Origin: Neurospora intermedia
Lineage: Eukaryota; Ascomycota; Sordariomycetes; Sordariales; Sordariaceae
NCBI GenBank assembly: GCA_037102815.1
Contig: BTPP01000006.1
Location: 248,001 to 312,000 of the forward strand
Direction: 5' to 3'
DNA: 64,000 nt
Positions 34,801 to 48,386 of this stretch are shown here, in pieces (position 1 is the first letter of the stretch; every line of letters begins with the position of its first letter). The position numbers and the translations under genes were made by a program. Below the pieces are notes generated by a model. It saw nothing but the letters and a program-made list of their open reading frames with translations, made no database searches and was not told the origin of the DNA.

Positions 34801-35998
34801 ATTCATATACACACAGTACGGTGGCTAGGCCCTTACACGCCTTGCTTCATACCTCCCCAATCCGGGGCGCGACCTGGCAGATTATCCGCATACGCTACCG
34901 CTTACACGCTTCCTCTTTCCGTGGCAGGAAGGGCCCTATTTATCATCAATACATTCACATCATATCATATACACAGAAAGATACCTCACGTACTACCTGT
35001 TACCACACTCTACCTGCCTTATCTCTGGCTTTCCCCCCCCCCAACACCAGGTTTCTTCCGCCCTTCGTTGTCGCGTAAGGCCACTCAATCTGGCAAGGAG
35101 ATACGTGCTGGTGTCAAGAGAGCGATAAGGCTGCTTCTCCTTCCTCTCCGGTCATAATTCTCCTGCTGCTGCCAGCCGTGCAAAACACACGGAGCCCCTG
35201 TTGTGTTGCCGCAAAGGCAGGTGAACAAACAGACAGACAGAGAGACAGTGGCCAGGCAGTCGACGACCAGGTGTGCGTTTCACCCCATCGGTTATCCTGG
35301 GGACTTGTGGCAGGGATTCAACCTCCCGAGCCTCAAATAATCTGTCCGCAGTTGTGCCGTCAACGAGCATCAACCTTATCTGCGGTTCGCCTTTGCTTAT
35401 CAACCCTCGGAGACAAGCGACAAGTACCCCCAAGCGTAACCAGTCTTTCGATCCATCCAGGCCGGCCCATCTACCTGCAGCGTTTCTCGCGGGTCTTCCT
35501 GTCAGGGCTCAATCCGGGGAACGCTAACGTCCTTGAAAAGATTCCGAATTCCCAGAATCATCCCGGAGGCGTTCGATTGCCCGTGGGCCCTGTCGCCTCC
35601 TCGTCCCCAGAGTCTCGAAGACACCATTCTGTTCTGGTTCCACACGGGGGCGCACGCCACTACCTCACCCACCTCCCCGTGGGGCTGACCATTCAGTAAG
35701 CTGTATCAACCACTTGGACTTGTCCATATCTTCCTCCTGCCTCTTCTTGGTTGGGGGTGGCAGCGTTACCCGCATACGACTTCAGACATACTTGGTCACA
35801 GCATCAGTCCCCCAGTCACCTGCGGCACTGCTCCTGGCCTGATCAAAGAGCAGATTTTGAATAGGAAAGTAGCTTTGTCCAACCTACCGGTACCATAGCT
35901 CTTCCTCGTCCAATACTCGGGATAGGACTTCATCTGGTACAACATCTAGGGTAAATCCGGTCGCGATCGGTCGTCTCTGCAGCCCCCAAATCGTTATC
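31883..35998. other. 4.1 kb spacer upstream of the TamA-like gene
   Basis: No supported gene. Frames up to 173 codons (35178-35699) are compositionally random. The second half (33900-35998) is plausibly promoter and long leader of the TamA-like regulator; fungal regulator genes often have multi-kilobase leaders. Confidence 0.45.
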
Positions 35999-38611
35999 AT
36001 GTCCGTTCCCAGTGCCGTCCCAAGGACGGCTCCCATTGCCATTGCGCCCAAACCTCCCCCACGCTTTCCTCCCAGTCGACAAGCAAGCATCAACTACAGC
36101 GACTCCTTCTCCGGGTTCCGAAGCGGCATCAACACCCCGGACACAGACTCTCTAAGCGGACAACCAACAAGTCCCTGTGAAGCTTGTCTACGCCGTAGGC
36201 TTGAGTGCGTCATGAGTGATGACGAAGAGAGCTGTGTTGCTTGCCAGACGAATGGTGCAGAATGTTCGTTGGGCGAGAGCCCTCCGCCACGAAAACGCAA
36301 GTTGAACGGTGATGCAGAGGAAAGTGGCAGTAAACGAAGGTGCGATAACTTACCTGCACACCTCCTTCATCACACATGGCATCCATGGACGGCGGGAGCC
36401 AACCTCACGTGTCTGCCTCGTGTCATGCTTTTACTTCCCTCCCACCACCTTCCGCTCTCTTCGAGTTTCCCCAGCTTATCTCACAAACCCCATAACCCCA
36501 TCTCAGCTTGAGACAATCGTTGATGTGCGTGTTCTGATATCTGATTGGTTGTTAGCAGTTCCCCAGCACGGTTTGATAATAGGAAACGAAGGCAGAACCC
36601 ACCAAGCCTGTCGAGCACCACTACTACCGGCATGTCCCTAATCGAGGAGATGGCGAACTTTGGCGGCCCAACCTTGCTAAAGCGTACCCTTGGTCTCCAA
36701 TCAGACAGGTATAGTCAGTACATAGGGCCGACGACCGACTTTGAGCCCTCGCTCATCAACCTCTCCCCTTTTGACCCACATGATGAGAGTCTCCTCGCCC
36801 GAGGGACTTTAAGGAAGGTCGGCGACGATGATACTTTCCTCATGCTCCCGGATTCCCTCACGCCTGGACACGCCCATATAATCGAAGATGTCGACGAAAT
36901 CGAAAGTATCGTCGCCCCGCATGGCCGAAAGCTGATCGACCTGTACTTTCGTATAGTACATCCCGGATTTCCCATTGTCCAAAAATCGGTCTTTTATGAG
37001 AAATACGACCGATCACATCGAGAATTTTCGCCGCCGCTCCTTGCTGCCATATACATCTTGGCCATCAACTGGTGGGACCATTCGGAGGAACTGGCGTCAC
37101 TGCCGCGACCCAATGTCCGGGAACTGGAGAGACTGGTCCGTGTCACTCTCGCAGATGCCATGTATCGACCCAAGCTGTCGACTATTCAAGCCGGTCTATT
37201 GCTTTCGCAGCGCCCCGAGGGTGATCAATGGGCCCCTACGGCACAGCTTGTTGCTATCGGACAAGAGCTTGGTCTGCACCTCGACTGCTCGTCGTGGAAG
37301 ATCCCGCCCTGGGAGCGAGGACTGAGAAAACGTCTTGCGTGGGCGCTATACATGCAGGATAAATGGGGTGCGCTTGCACATGGACGTCCTTCCCATATCT
37401 TTTCGTCCAACTGGGCCGTGCCCGTTTTGACGCCTCATGATTTCCCCGACATTGACTGGGAGGAGAGCGATGCGGAGGCGCGGATTGAGACGGAGCGTGG
37501 GCGCACTCTGTTTTGCCAAATGGTTCAACTTTCCCAAATCCTCGCTGAGATCCTCGAGACATTCTATACCCTGCAAGCCACGCGGGCTGTTGCTAATGCC
37601 GGCCCTCAAGGCACGCAACTCGTACTCTCGCTAGCCAAACCCATTCAGCTCAAGCTGAAGGAATGGTACAGCGGGTTGCCTGACTCGGTTCGCATGGACT
37701 CAACCTTTCAAAGCGCCACCATGTCACAGAGCAACAGCAACAGCAACAACCGCCTCTCTAGCATTGGTTACCTCCACCTCGCCTACTTCGCCACGGAGAT
37801 CACTCTCCACCGCCGCATCATCCGCTCGATTGACGCTTCTTGCTCTTCTTCATCCGGCTCCACCATCGCCTCACTCAGCGCCAGTGTTAACAGCACAACG
37901 AGCAGCAACCCAAGCTCAATTGCCAGTAACATTGACCCATATATCCAGCACATCTGCCGAAGCGCGGCTAAAGCCCGTCTGATCTCCGCCATGGACTTTG
38001 TGAACCGCCTCACGCCGTCTCACCTGCGCGCGTTCTGGTACTTCGCCTCCAAAACCAACTTCGCCTTGATTGGCACGTTTGGATCACTTCTCTGGGCCAC
38101 CTCCCCAGGGAGAGAGGAGGCCGATTGGTACAGGCGTCGCTTGGGAGAGTATCGCTGGACACTCAGCGTCAGCTCAAAGCCTGGCGAGGGTCACAAGGGT
38201 TTGACGGAGTTTGCTATGGGTATGCTCGATATCTCAACTGGGTTGCTAAAACAGTTGCCGGAGAAGCCGCTGCTAAGTAGAAGCGGGAGTGCGGTCAACG
38301 TTGGGGTGGGTGTCAATGCCGAAGTGATGAGGAGCCAAAGCCTGCTTGCTTTGGGGACGGGTACTGGATCGGCACAGAGAGGCGGATATGGTGTTGGTAG
38401 CCCTGCATCTTCTGGGTTCGGGCGCATGGGCAGTATGAGTGGGTTTAACGAGAGTTATGTTCGAGGCGGACCGGATCGAAGATATCAGCAGCCGGCGAGA
38501 GGCGATGCGAGTGGTGTGCAGAGCCCGAGGAGTATAAGTAGCGACAGCAGCGATGAGGGCGGATATGGGAACTTTTCGGTGACGGCGGGAATGGCTGGGC
38601 TGGCGGACTGA
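35999..38611 (+). CDS. tamA: Zn-cluster transcriptional activator of the TamA/Dal81 type
   Basis: Exons 35999-36339 and 36559-38611 encode 797 residues; the 219 nt intron (GTGCGA...TTAGCAG) joins in phase 2 to give a Ser codon. A Zn2Cys6-like cluster lies at Cys60, 63, 70, 79, 82 and 89, with an acidic eight-residue loop between the third and fourth Cys. Downstream is the highly conserved block of this family: TLLKRTLGLQSDRYSQYIGP, a D-TFLMLPD segment, then LIDLYFRIVHPGFPI and EFSPPLLAAIYILAINWW, followed by the fungal-specific regulatory helices with WALYMQDKWGALAHGRPSH. TamA/Dal81 proteins are co-activators for nitrogen-source genes (GABA, urea, amino acids), and their zinc cluster is known to be partly dispensable. 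The C-terminus is Gly/Ser-rich. Identification rests on the long conserved block, recalled rather than searched. Confidence 0.83.
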
Positions 38612-39143
38612 GCTACGATGAACTTGCATGGAAGTGTCTGCTGTGGTTCAGGCGGAGGAAGGATCTGAGTACAACATCGGAGGTTTGTCTGGCGACGACA
38701 AACGAAGTAAGGAAACTAGCATTTTCATATTCGTATGCGGCTGCAGATGAAACGAAACCTGGAAATTTGTGCAAAATGAAAAAAGACCGAGCAGAGAGGC
38801 GGCTCTGGCTGGGAGGCGGGGGTTGTTTTCAATTCCCGTTGTTCAGGACAAACGCACCTTTTTATGGAAGCCTCCTCAAAGCCGCGGAGATGCATTCACC
38901 AAATGCAATAAATTTGCAGGTGTTGCTTGACCCCAAACGCAGGCGCGCGTGTCACGGAAATAATCAACCCCATGGCGTGCGAAAGCACGCGATGCTATTC
39001 CCCCAGAATGGGTGCCGATGACGTGCTAATAAGAAAGGCTGAGTGGTGCGGGCGCTGGGCGGGTCTTCCATACAACATTACACAACACAGCACAACTACC
39101 ACCTACCACTTCAAAGACAACAGACCCCGTACAAAAGTGTGCC

Positions 39144-39200
39144 GTCGACAACAGACAATACAATGTGTCGACAACAGACAATACAATGTGTCGACAACAG
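39144..39200 (+). repeat. 23 bp tandem repeat, 2.5 copies
   Basis: Units start at 39144, 39167 and 39190, each with GTCGACAACAG; the first two are identical and complete, the third stops after 11 bp. Confidence 0.95.
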
Positions 39201-40505
39201 CAAAACAGCATGTAGCAAAGACCAGACAGGAGACCCGTTTCACTGCCGTCGCCAACTGCGGGGTCCAGTCATCAGTATACTTTCCTTGCCCCGTCACTTC
39301 ATTCATAACAGTCTCCCTCTATCTCACGGTTAAGAAGGACTCGGCAATGGGAAAATAAGGGTGGTTACACCAAAGTCTCGTTAACAGAGCTCACTCTCGC
39401 CCTAGCCCATCACTCGCTCGGAAGAGAATGAATGGTGACACGAAGGAGGGGCTCGCTCGGTTGTCGGACGGAATCCACGAACGAAGAGGCATGCTAGGAT
39501 GATCGAGGTTTCCATTCTCTTTTCCCAACTATTTCCTTTTTGACGACTGTCACGCAACGAAGGCAGTTAGCTAGCTGAGTGGCATGTTGGTGATAGAAGT
39601 CGATGGGTAGGTAGCCAAGGGGCTGCTACCAAGATGTAGATGTTGATGATGTACATGAAGCATGCGTGGAAATGGGTTACTAGACCCGATGGATGGATGG
39701 ATGGTTCATGAGAGGGAAGAGGAAGAGATGTCGTTGATACCCTTAGGGTTGTTGTTGTTGCTGTTGTTGTTTTCGTTCTTGTCTTTCTGCCTTTTTTTTT
39801 CTTCTTGTTTACGACTTCCTTCATCTTCTCCTCTTGTTTTGACTGTTGTCATCAGCAAGGCGGCCGGACAGGCCAAAGTTGTTAACTTTGGATGGACTTT
39901 TTATTGGGAGGGGGGTTCTTCTTCTTGCATATATATACCGATAGATCTGCTGCGTTTTCATCTCAGTCATCAATTCAGTTTGAAACTTGCCATGTCTTTC
40001 ATTCTGTTCATCCTGTGATAGTGAGTGGACTGATGACCACTGTAAAACCGGACGCAACTTGGCGATGTAGCATGTCGATGAATTCGAAGACATTTAAAGA
40101 AAATTCTCGGACTTGACTCAACCTACCTTATCGTTAGCCGGTCATGATTAAAACCATGATCACTCTCTTTTTTCTGGTGTACTTGTAGTCGTTCATGTGC
40201 TCCGCGAAAACACAACATTATCATCGTCAAGGTATGTCGATTAATTACCTTGTCCCGTCCTTGCTCCATTGGGGATGTTGGTTAACCAGAAGAAGTATGC
40301 TGCTTACTTACCACTTCACTTAGAGGTAGGTGTGTCCGAAGAGCGTTTTTGGGCAAGAAGATGATGAACTTTGAGGGATTGGTTAGTGAACACTATACGG
40401 AGTTTTATGTTATTTAATGTTATTAAGAAGGTAGAAAGGCAATCTTTGATTCCCCCAGAGACAGATATAAATTTTCATTATTCCTCGGGGGTACATATAT
40501 GCTTA

Positions 40506-40508
<3 letters not shown>

Positions 40509-40540
<32 letters not shown>
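40509..40540 (+). repeat. (AT)16 microsatellite
   Basis: Sixteen uninterrupted AT units within an AT-rich stretch; self-complementary, so it can extrude as a cruciform. Confidence 0.95.
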
Positions 40541-40544
<4 letters not shown>

Positions 40545-41211
40545 AAATAGCTCGGGTATGTTGGAGTACAACCGTGTCAGTACAAGGCTACGCAGGCGTG
40601 TTTCCTGGATTTCAAAAGCACGAAAGATTTCCAACAAGTGATTGTAAGTTCTGTCGAGGTAGACCTCTAAAGCTACACGGAGATTCACTTTGCTCGAGAC
40701 TCAGACAGCAATTCCGACTTTCGGGAACGCATAGATGAGGAAGTCTTAATGATGGATGGCAATACTAGTATGTCAGTGGTATGTTACAAAAGCCCAACAC
40801 GACTGAGAAACGGCGCAGGCACCGAAGGAAATAAACGAGCAGAAACAAGTTCCCCTTTGGCTACCAAAACAATATGGAGGACCAGCGCCTCCAACCACCT
40901 CTATCTGGCGAAGACACAAATATCAGAGTATCGAAGCGGTACTGTACCAATCATACGTATCGTGTTCCAAACTATGCCCGCTAGAGGCAACGGATAGCCT
41001 TCATACTCCTTCCCAAGCCATTTCCTAATTCCGTCGCTAATCGGTACATGCAATCATGTCGCAAACTACTTTCGCTGGAGGTCAAGTAACCTTTACCCCT
41101 TTACCCCTTTATCCTTTCTACCTGAATCTGTGCTTCCCAACACCCCCTTCCGAGCTACAGGGAGCAAAACTGAAGCATAAATCACCAAAGTCACGTCTCA
41201 GGAATGAACAC

Positions 41212-43835
41212 CTAGTACTTCTTCCCCTTCCCCTTCTTCTTCCCACTCCCCTGTCCTCCATTCGCACTCGACCCCTCCCCAGCAGGAATCAGCACCATCC
41301 CCCCTTCCTCCAACTCCTCCGCCGTCACTTGTCCCTCCTGCTCCATACTCTTGAGTTTATCCTGAGCACTAATAAACATGGATAGATCATGATTGGATTC
41401 CTTCAGCTCCTCATTTTGCTGCCTCAACATCTTCAACTCCTCCTGCGTCTTTTCGGCCTCCTTCTCCATATGCTTGATCCGCTTCATCAACCCCTCCCCT
41501 ACTCTTTTCTCCTCTTGGAGTTGTTTCGACAAGTTCCTCGCCAGCTCCGTGCTTTTGTCGGCTCGCTTGCGCTCGCGCGTGAGGTCCCGCTCTAGAGAGG
41601 CGACTTCTTCCTTGAGTCGGAAATGCTCCTCTTTGAAATCGGTCAACTCTTGGATGGCGCGGGTAGAGGCGGCCGAGGCGGCGTCTGCGGCTGCACATGC
41701 TTTGGAGGCTTTGTCCGCTGCCTTGACGACCATTTCCTCAAAGTAGATGCGTTGTGATTCGAGCTGCGAGGTGAGGAGATGCGTGTATTCGAGCCCGATG
41801 CTGTCCAGCTTGGCGCGGGGGACCACTTCTTGGTCTTCGGCTACCGGGGGATGGGGTAGAGGCGCACCCGTAACCGCCGCCATGGTCTCTTCTTGGGAGC
41901 TCCATGCCGGGGCAGGGGCACGAGCAGTGTTGTTGCGCTCTGAAGACGTGTTGTTGTTGTGGATATGATGACTAGGAAATTCGACCACTTTGCCCTGGCC
42001 CTTCTCGCGGATCATACGGTGCACCCACATGTCGCCCGCATAGTCCCAGACGTGCTGGGTTTCCATCTCTAGGCTAAAGCTGTGGGCAGTTTCCTTCCAG
42101 TGCTGCTTGGCGTGACCGCCCTTGTACCGGCCGCACCCAACGTTGCCGCAGATCAGGCAGATCCAGAGGTCCGAGGGTTCGTCGCAGACGCTGCAGAGGT
42201 TAGATACAGGTCCCGAGCCGAAGGGGCGCGAGTACGGGTTTTCCGGGTTGCTTTCCTCTGCAGTAGGCTTGGGATTGGTGGCGCGGCAGATAGGGCAGCC
42301 GAAGCCTTTCCAGGTTTGGAGACAAGTGCAGTGAAAGACGTGTTGGCAGAGGATGGTCATGAGACCGGCTGTATCGTCCATACGCTCAAGACAGACAGTA
42401 CAGGTTGGTAGCTCGATCAGGTTGGGGGTAGGGGGAGGGAAGGGTCGCAGGTTGAGGGTGTTGCAGGGTGAGGGAAGGGTGTCGACTGGGTTGCCAGTTC
42501 CGCCTGCGTTGCTCGTGGTCGTGCTGTAACCTTTCTGGCCGCCAGGTGATTCCACGGTGATGGACTGGATGTAGGCGACATGGCAAAACTCGGTCTGTGG
42601 TTTTTGAGAAAGTTGACATTAGCAACGCCAGGAAATCATGTAGTCCAGTAGTCACTCACCTCGATACTGTCAAATGGCCTCCCATCAAACTGAACCCTAA
42701 AATCCCTCGCCCTCTGCGGATCCCTAAACTTCATCAAAACCATGTACCGATTCAGCTTGCTTGTCATGATCATCCTGTAGTGGCTCACGTCATCGCGCCA
42801 CTTTTCTCCTATGAAGCCCAGGAAGTCACTCGGACTCATGTACATGGGAACGGCAGTGATGCAGAGAATCGTGCCGTCGTCACCGCTGCTAGCAGTTCCG
42901 TTGCTACCGCTGGCGCTGCCCGCGCCTACCCCGGCGCGAAGAGCACTGCTCTCATCAGCCTCGCGGTACAGATGGACGATGCCCCATCCAACCTCCGTGT
43001 TCTTGGTTTCGAGGGGAATGTATCGTCCCTTGGTGGCCTGGCCCATGCCACCGAGATTTGGGCCTAGAGAAGCCGCTGGCGTACCGTGGGACGCACGTTC
43101 TTGGTCACCATTTTTCTCTTGTTGAGATTGCTGTCCTTGATCCTTCAGTGACTCAGCCATTGCTGACTTGTTGTTCTTGGCTGCTACCGGTTTTCCAGTT
43201 CCAGAAGTGGTGCTGCGGGTGTCTTTCCCTTTGCCTTTCTTCTGATTATTGTCCTCCGCTGCGGTTTGTGCGTGTCGCTGCAGATGCCCGTCCCGTGGCA
43301 GATCAAGGCTCTCGATGCTGATCCTTCCAAAGCGCCAGTCCTTAGCTGCTGTCCGTGGCCCTAGCCCAGACGTGAATCTTGGCGGAGGAGAAGTCGCGCG
43401 AGATTGCTTGCCTGAAAGCCTGACGATGTTCCTGTTGTCTTCGGGGTTCTGGCAATCTGGTCTGGATGCCCCGCAATCGATAACTCCGCCGGCTTCCGTC
43501 CCTTCCTCCGTCTCGGGGTCTGAGCTGTCGTTGAGAAGTCCCAAATCTGCTTCTGGCAAGGCCCGGGGAATTTTCTCCGAATGACCCTTCTGTTCTTGCT
43601 CTTCGATTCGCCCTTCTCCTTGGATGATATCTCGATTCTGTTTCCTCCTGGACGATGGCCTTGAAGACAAAGATTTGAGCTGCCAGGTACGAGGGTGGGC
43701 GGGGAGCTCGTCAAATATGGACGAGTCCTTGGTAGGTAACCAGATATCGGGATTGAATGCTGCGGCGGGCGCGCTATGCGTCGGATCTGGCGAGGGGTAG
43801 AGCTCAAACTTCAAATGATAGCGGTAGACAGGCAT
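41212..43835 (-). CDS. etp1: BRAP2/ETP1-type RING and UBP zinc-finger protein
   Basis: Minus strand, exons 43835-42660 and 42594-41212, 852 residues, 65 nt phase-0 intron. Order of parts: disordered N-terminus; an RRM-like BRAP2 domain at about 310-410 (ILCITAVPMYMSPSDFLGFI ... YMVLMKFRDPQRARDF) ending in FDSIE then TEFCHVAY across the splice; a RING-H2 at Cys457-Cys495 with all eight ligands (C-x2-C-x14-C-x1-H-x2-H-x2-C-x8-C-x2-C); a UBP-type zinc finger at about 526-595 (CSVCDEPSDLWICLICGNVGC ends its first half); a long coiled coil to about 810; and a Lys-rich tail. Human BRAP2 and yeast Etp1 have this same architecture and act as ubiquitin ligases that bind free ubiquitin; BRAP2 tempers Ras signalling and Etp1 affects ethanol tolerance. 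The ATG at 43835 is the first in frame. Polyubiquitin lies 1.4 kb upstream. Confidence 0.93.
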
Positions 43836-44206
43836 GGCATATTCATGGTATGGTCGCAAAGAAATGATTCCTTGTTGTGATGGTCGAGGAGCGATAATGC
43901 TTTGATGAAAGATCTGATGAAAGTGTAATATCGAGAGTATTGCGTTGACTGCAAGAGTGGCAGAGCAAGAGAAGGACAGAGAATGATCAAGAAGATGAAG
44001 AGTCGATTAAAATACCCTGGACGCGGGCCTTACGTCAATCAAGTCGCCGATGCCTATCTCTGCAGGTTCATATGTGCCCATACTCCATGTATTGATGATT
44101 CTTGCCCTGGTGATTAGAGAGGATGAGAGGTCCTTCCGGATGTCTTCTTTACATTCAACCTTCCACAACTACGAAGTTGACGTTGGACGTTGGATCGTCC
44201 TTTACA

Positions 44207-44222
44207 GGGGGGGGGGGGGGGG
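44207..44222 (+). repeat. Poly-G tract (16 G) at left edge of an inverted-repeat element
   Basis: Sixteen G directly before the left inverted repeat of the 508 bp element; a 20-G tract abuts the right end (44731-44750) on the same strand. Confidence 0.95.
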
Positions 44223-44730
44223 AGGCGGGCTATAGACAGACTACCCCCCTTCCCTATATCTAGACTACTTAGCCGCTTAGGGCAAGGCTTCTCAGCTTTT
44301 CTCCGCCGTACAAGAAAAAGGTTTTGCAACAGGCCAAAGAAGTGCAGAATCCTCAGTCTTCGGGTAGGGCAATGCACTTTCACCAAATGCACTCCCTCGA
44401 AAGAAAAAAAAAAAGAATGACAGAAAGGAAATGAGTTCAGTCAGACTCAGATCTCAACCAAGCGAAAACTTCAATGTAGATTACTAGGGTCTCGGTGCAG
44501 TGTTTTGGTAGAGGTATGCATCTTCCTGATACAAATGAAAAGAGAAGTGACTAACTATTTCTTGGAGCAATTTGCGAAAATGACTGATCGTGAGCTAACA
44601 GACTTTCACCTTATTTTCGCGGCGGGATGTTAGCAGTTGAGGAGATTAGTCAAATTCCTCAGAACCATGCCCTAAGCGGTTAAGTAGTCTAGATATAGGG
44701 GATGGGGGTAGTCTGTCTATAGCCCGGCTC
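44223..44730. mobile_element. 508 bp inverted-repeat (MITE-like) element between poly-G tracts
   Basis: The two ends are inverted copies of about 72 bp (44223-44295 and 44659-44730) with few mismatches. Shared core blocks are GGGCTATAGACAGACTAC, CCCTATATCTAGACTACTTA and CCGCTTAGGGCA. The centre (~360 bp) has no coding frame of note. Each end abuts a G run (16 G left, 20 G right) on the same strand; because the runs are not inverted relative to each other, they are not part of the inverted repeat and could be a split or duplicated G-rich target. No transposase is present, so this would be a non-autonomous DNA element. Family unknown. Confidence 0.75.
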
Positions 44731-44750
44731 GGGGGGGGGGGGGGGGGGGG
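44731..44750 (+). repeat. Poly-G tract (20 G) at right edge of the element
   Basis: Twenty G directly after the right inverted repeat; see the element at 44223-44730. Confidence 0.95.
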
Positions 44751-45216
44751 AGGGAGGGCTCCACGGCCGGACTAGCGCAAACTGAACTCGGCGGTCGGTA
44801 CGTACCTCTCACGTATGATGCATCTTGTCCACCAAAAAAGGGCGCCACTTTCGGCCACGCAGCGGTCACCTCGCACGGTGTGTAACAACCCACTGCACCA
44901 CTGCACCATCTCGACGACTTACACGTCCGACTCCATCATCAACTGACCAGCTGACCGGCCGATTGAAATAACAAAAATTCACGAATTAGAGACAAGCAAG
45001 TCACCAAGAGATATCAAGTTTGAGACCGTAATTATAGTCTTTATTATGGCATCGCTGTGTGTATGAAGCGTGTGCCATTAAATTCGGCTAGATATGCCCT
45101 GTTTCATGGTTGTATCATTTCCCAACCCATGGTGCAACAAGTAACCCAATAAACGCTGAACGCCCAAATGAACCCTTCCTCGTCATCAAATTTCAGAAAC
45201 AAAGACGACAATCCGC

Positions 45217-46208
<992 letters not shown>

Positions 46209-46377
46209 GATGGCGGTTGTGCAGTAGACGAATGGACTGTTGATGGATGAAGCGGAATGACTAGAATCGAGTGGCGGGAATGATATGTGCGTGGATGAAC
46301 ACTCCTGCGATGATGGCGATGGAGAGAGATGGTGAAAGCGAAAGAAATGGAATCGGGGATGCAGATGGGCGGGGAGG

Positions 46378-46386
46378 ATTAAATAA
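46378..46386 (-). promoter_or_regulatory. TATA-like box upstream of polyubiquitin
   Basis: Read on the minus strand, TATTTAAT lies about 170 bp upstream of the polyubiquitin ATG, in otherwise GC/purine-rich promoter sequence. A plausible TATA element; not proven. Confidence 0.4.
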
Positions 46387-48386
46387 GTAGGTTCAGGTGC
46401 TGGCTGCGGCGGAAGTGGCAGGAATCAGGATGGCGAACTTGGAGGGGCCAGGCTTCCACCGACTGCCTGGAAAGGAAAGGGAAGCGGGGGGCTGAGTGAA
46501 GGGGAGAGGTAGGTGACGGGACTGGAGTGGAAGCGGAAAGGTGCCAGGTCCCAAAGGCCGATCGTCACTGGTCCGTTTGCAACACCTGCCACGGTGTGAG
46601 TGGTGTGTCACTCACCTTCACTGACAGGCCACGCACAAGCCACTTGGCGGTTGGGAGTGACAGAGAAGTGGAGGGAAGGCGCGAGAAGAGGCCAGTCAGA
46701 CGACAGTCCCCCCTTGACTGTTGGCTGTTGCCCGTTGGCAGGAGTGGTTGGACATCCCCCCCAACAGTGCAGTGACCGCGGCTGATTGATCGCACTGTCG
46801 ACACCTTCTACAAGTACAGTGGCGGGCACTCACCCAGCCGTTTGCCCGTCACCTAACGAATCGATGCGTCAGTCACCTCAGCCGGGCTGTTTGCCCTGCT
46901 TCAGTTAGGTTCTCTCTGGATGAATAAGCCGGCAAAGAATGATCTGCATGTGGCTGGACGACCTTCGAGTTTCAGTTGTTTACAAATCCGAGAGCGCCAT
47001 GTCGAATTCTCATTACTTTGCCGACATCTTGACAAGCTTCTCTCCATGATATTACAATTGTTCCCTCTATCAGGTTGTTGCTGGCCTCTTGCTCGATGCT
47101 TTCACACAGCAGCAGTCCAGCTGGCATCATGGAATACCGACGTGCACCTTGCTGGTTCCCCGCATTTGATAAGCGAACCCCCCAACGAAGTGAGCGGTCA
47201 ATGACGTGGTCCGATCGAGGGCACTGAGAGGCAAACAGGGAAGAGTGAACTGTTGGATCGCAATTTTTCCAGCAATGGAGGAATTGACCAGAAGACATGG
47301 AGATGATTATATGAAATCAAAGAGGCCTGGGACTTTGTTTTTAATCAACACCACAAAGAGTGTCACCAAAGGGGTCGAGGTGTTGGTTGTCGAACGAAAG
47401 AACAACCAGACGGGAGGTGCATCCCGGCCAGGCATCGTTTCAGCTCCAGACAGTGAAGGGGCGAGTCAGCTGGCACTGTAAACCACAGAATGCTCAGCTG
47501 GTGTCACGGACTCACGGTTAGTTCTTCCACCGACCTTTAGGCTGCTGAGGTAAGCGCTCCGTCTGGTGCGACGATGAGCTTCTCCGCAACACATGGCCGG
47601 ACACCGACAACTGAACCGGACGGGAACAGGGAGCTCTAAATAGGTATTCTCTTTGGCTTTCCTATCGGCTTTCCCACAGACCGTGGCTGTTGACGTCGGT
47701 AGAGATTCAAGACTGGTGACAGATGGGAGACCTCCCAACTGCAGTCGGGTGCCTGGCCGTAAGGGTTCCCACCAGCCCCCGACCGATGATGTCGTGACTC
47801 CGTTCCTCCTGTTATCGCCCAGCATTATCGTGGCCTCTTTCTTGGCTCCACCGCCCCGCACTTTAGGAGGGTCGCTCCGCTATCGACAGTCTCCAACCTC
47901 CGTTCACGCATGATCCATACTTAGTATCGCGAGTTACCATCATCGATCAAAATGCTGGGTCCTTTACGCACGAGTGTAATACGTACAGTAGAGGAGGTAA
48001 GCTGTGCAGCGCAACATCACGAACTCTTGGAGCCAAGTGACGAGTTCCGCCCTGCCCGCCAGGCCCGCCAACCACCTCGGGTGAGACCGGGGCCGGCATC
48101 ACCTCCTGCACGGGATCCCGGGGACTCCCGCGCAGTCACGCCCACAACTCCCGTCGCGTCTTCACAACTGAAGTGTGGGAACCGTCCGTACGTTCTGTTT
48201 AATACGCCATCTCGACTTGGGTTGTGCGACATCCCATGATCGGATGACAGCGTTGAACGTCATCAGATTGGTACATGATACTTTTTATTGTCAATGCGAG
48301 TAGTGAAGAAAGTTCAATGCAGGTGCCTGGTTGCCGTTCGCAATCCTTCTCTCTCACTGATCTTGACTATGTATTTGTCTGGCCTA

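Larger units (their letters stand above)
38612..41211. other. Convergent spacer between the TamA-like and ETP1 genes
   Basis: 2.6 kb between two 3' ends. No supported gene. It contains a 23 bp tandem repeat (39144), an (AT)16 tract (40509) and AT-rich sequence at 40380-40560. Confidence 0.5.
43836..45216. other. Spacer between ETP1 start and polyubiquitin end
   Basis: Contains the ETP1 promoter (near 43836-44160), the 508 bp inverted-repeat element with its flanking poly-G tracts, and the 3' flank of polyubiquitin. Confidence 0.6.

Noticed and set aside
35178-35699. 173-codon frame upstream of the TamA-like gene
   Set aside because: No homology features; probably part of the promoter or leader.
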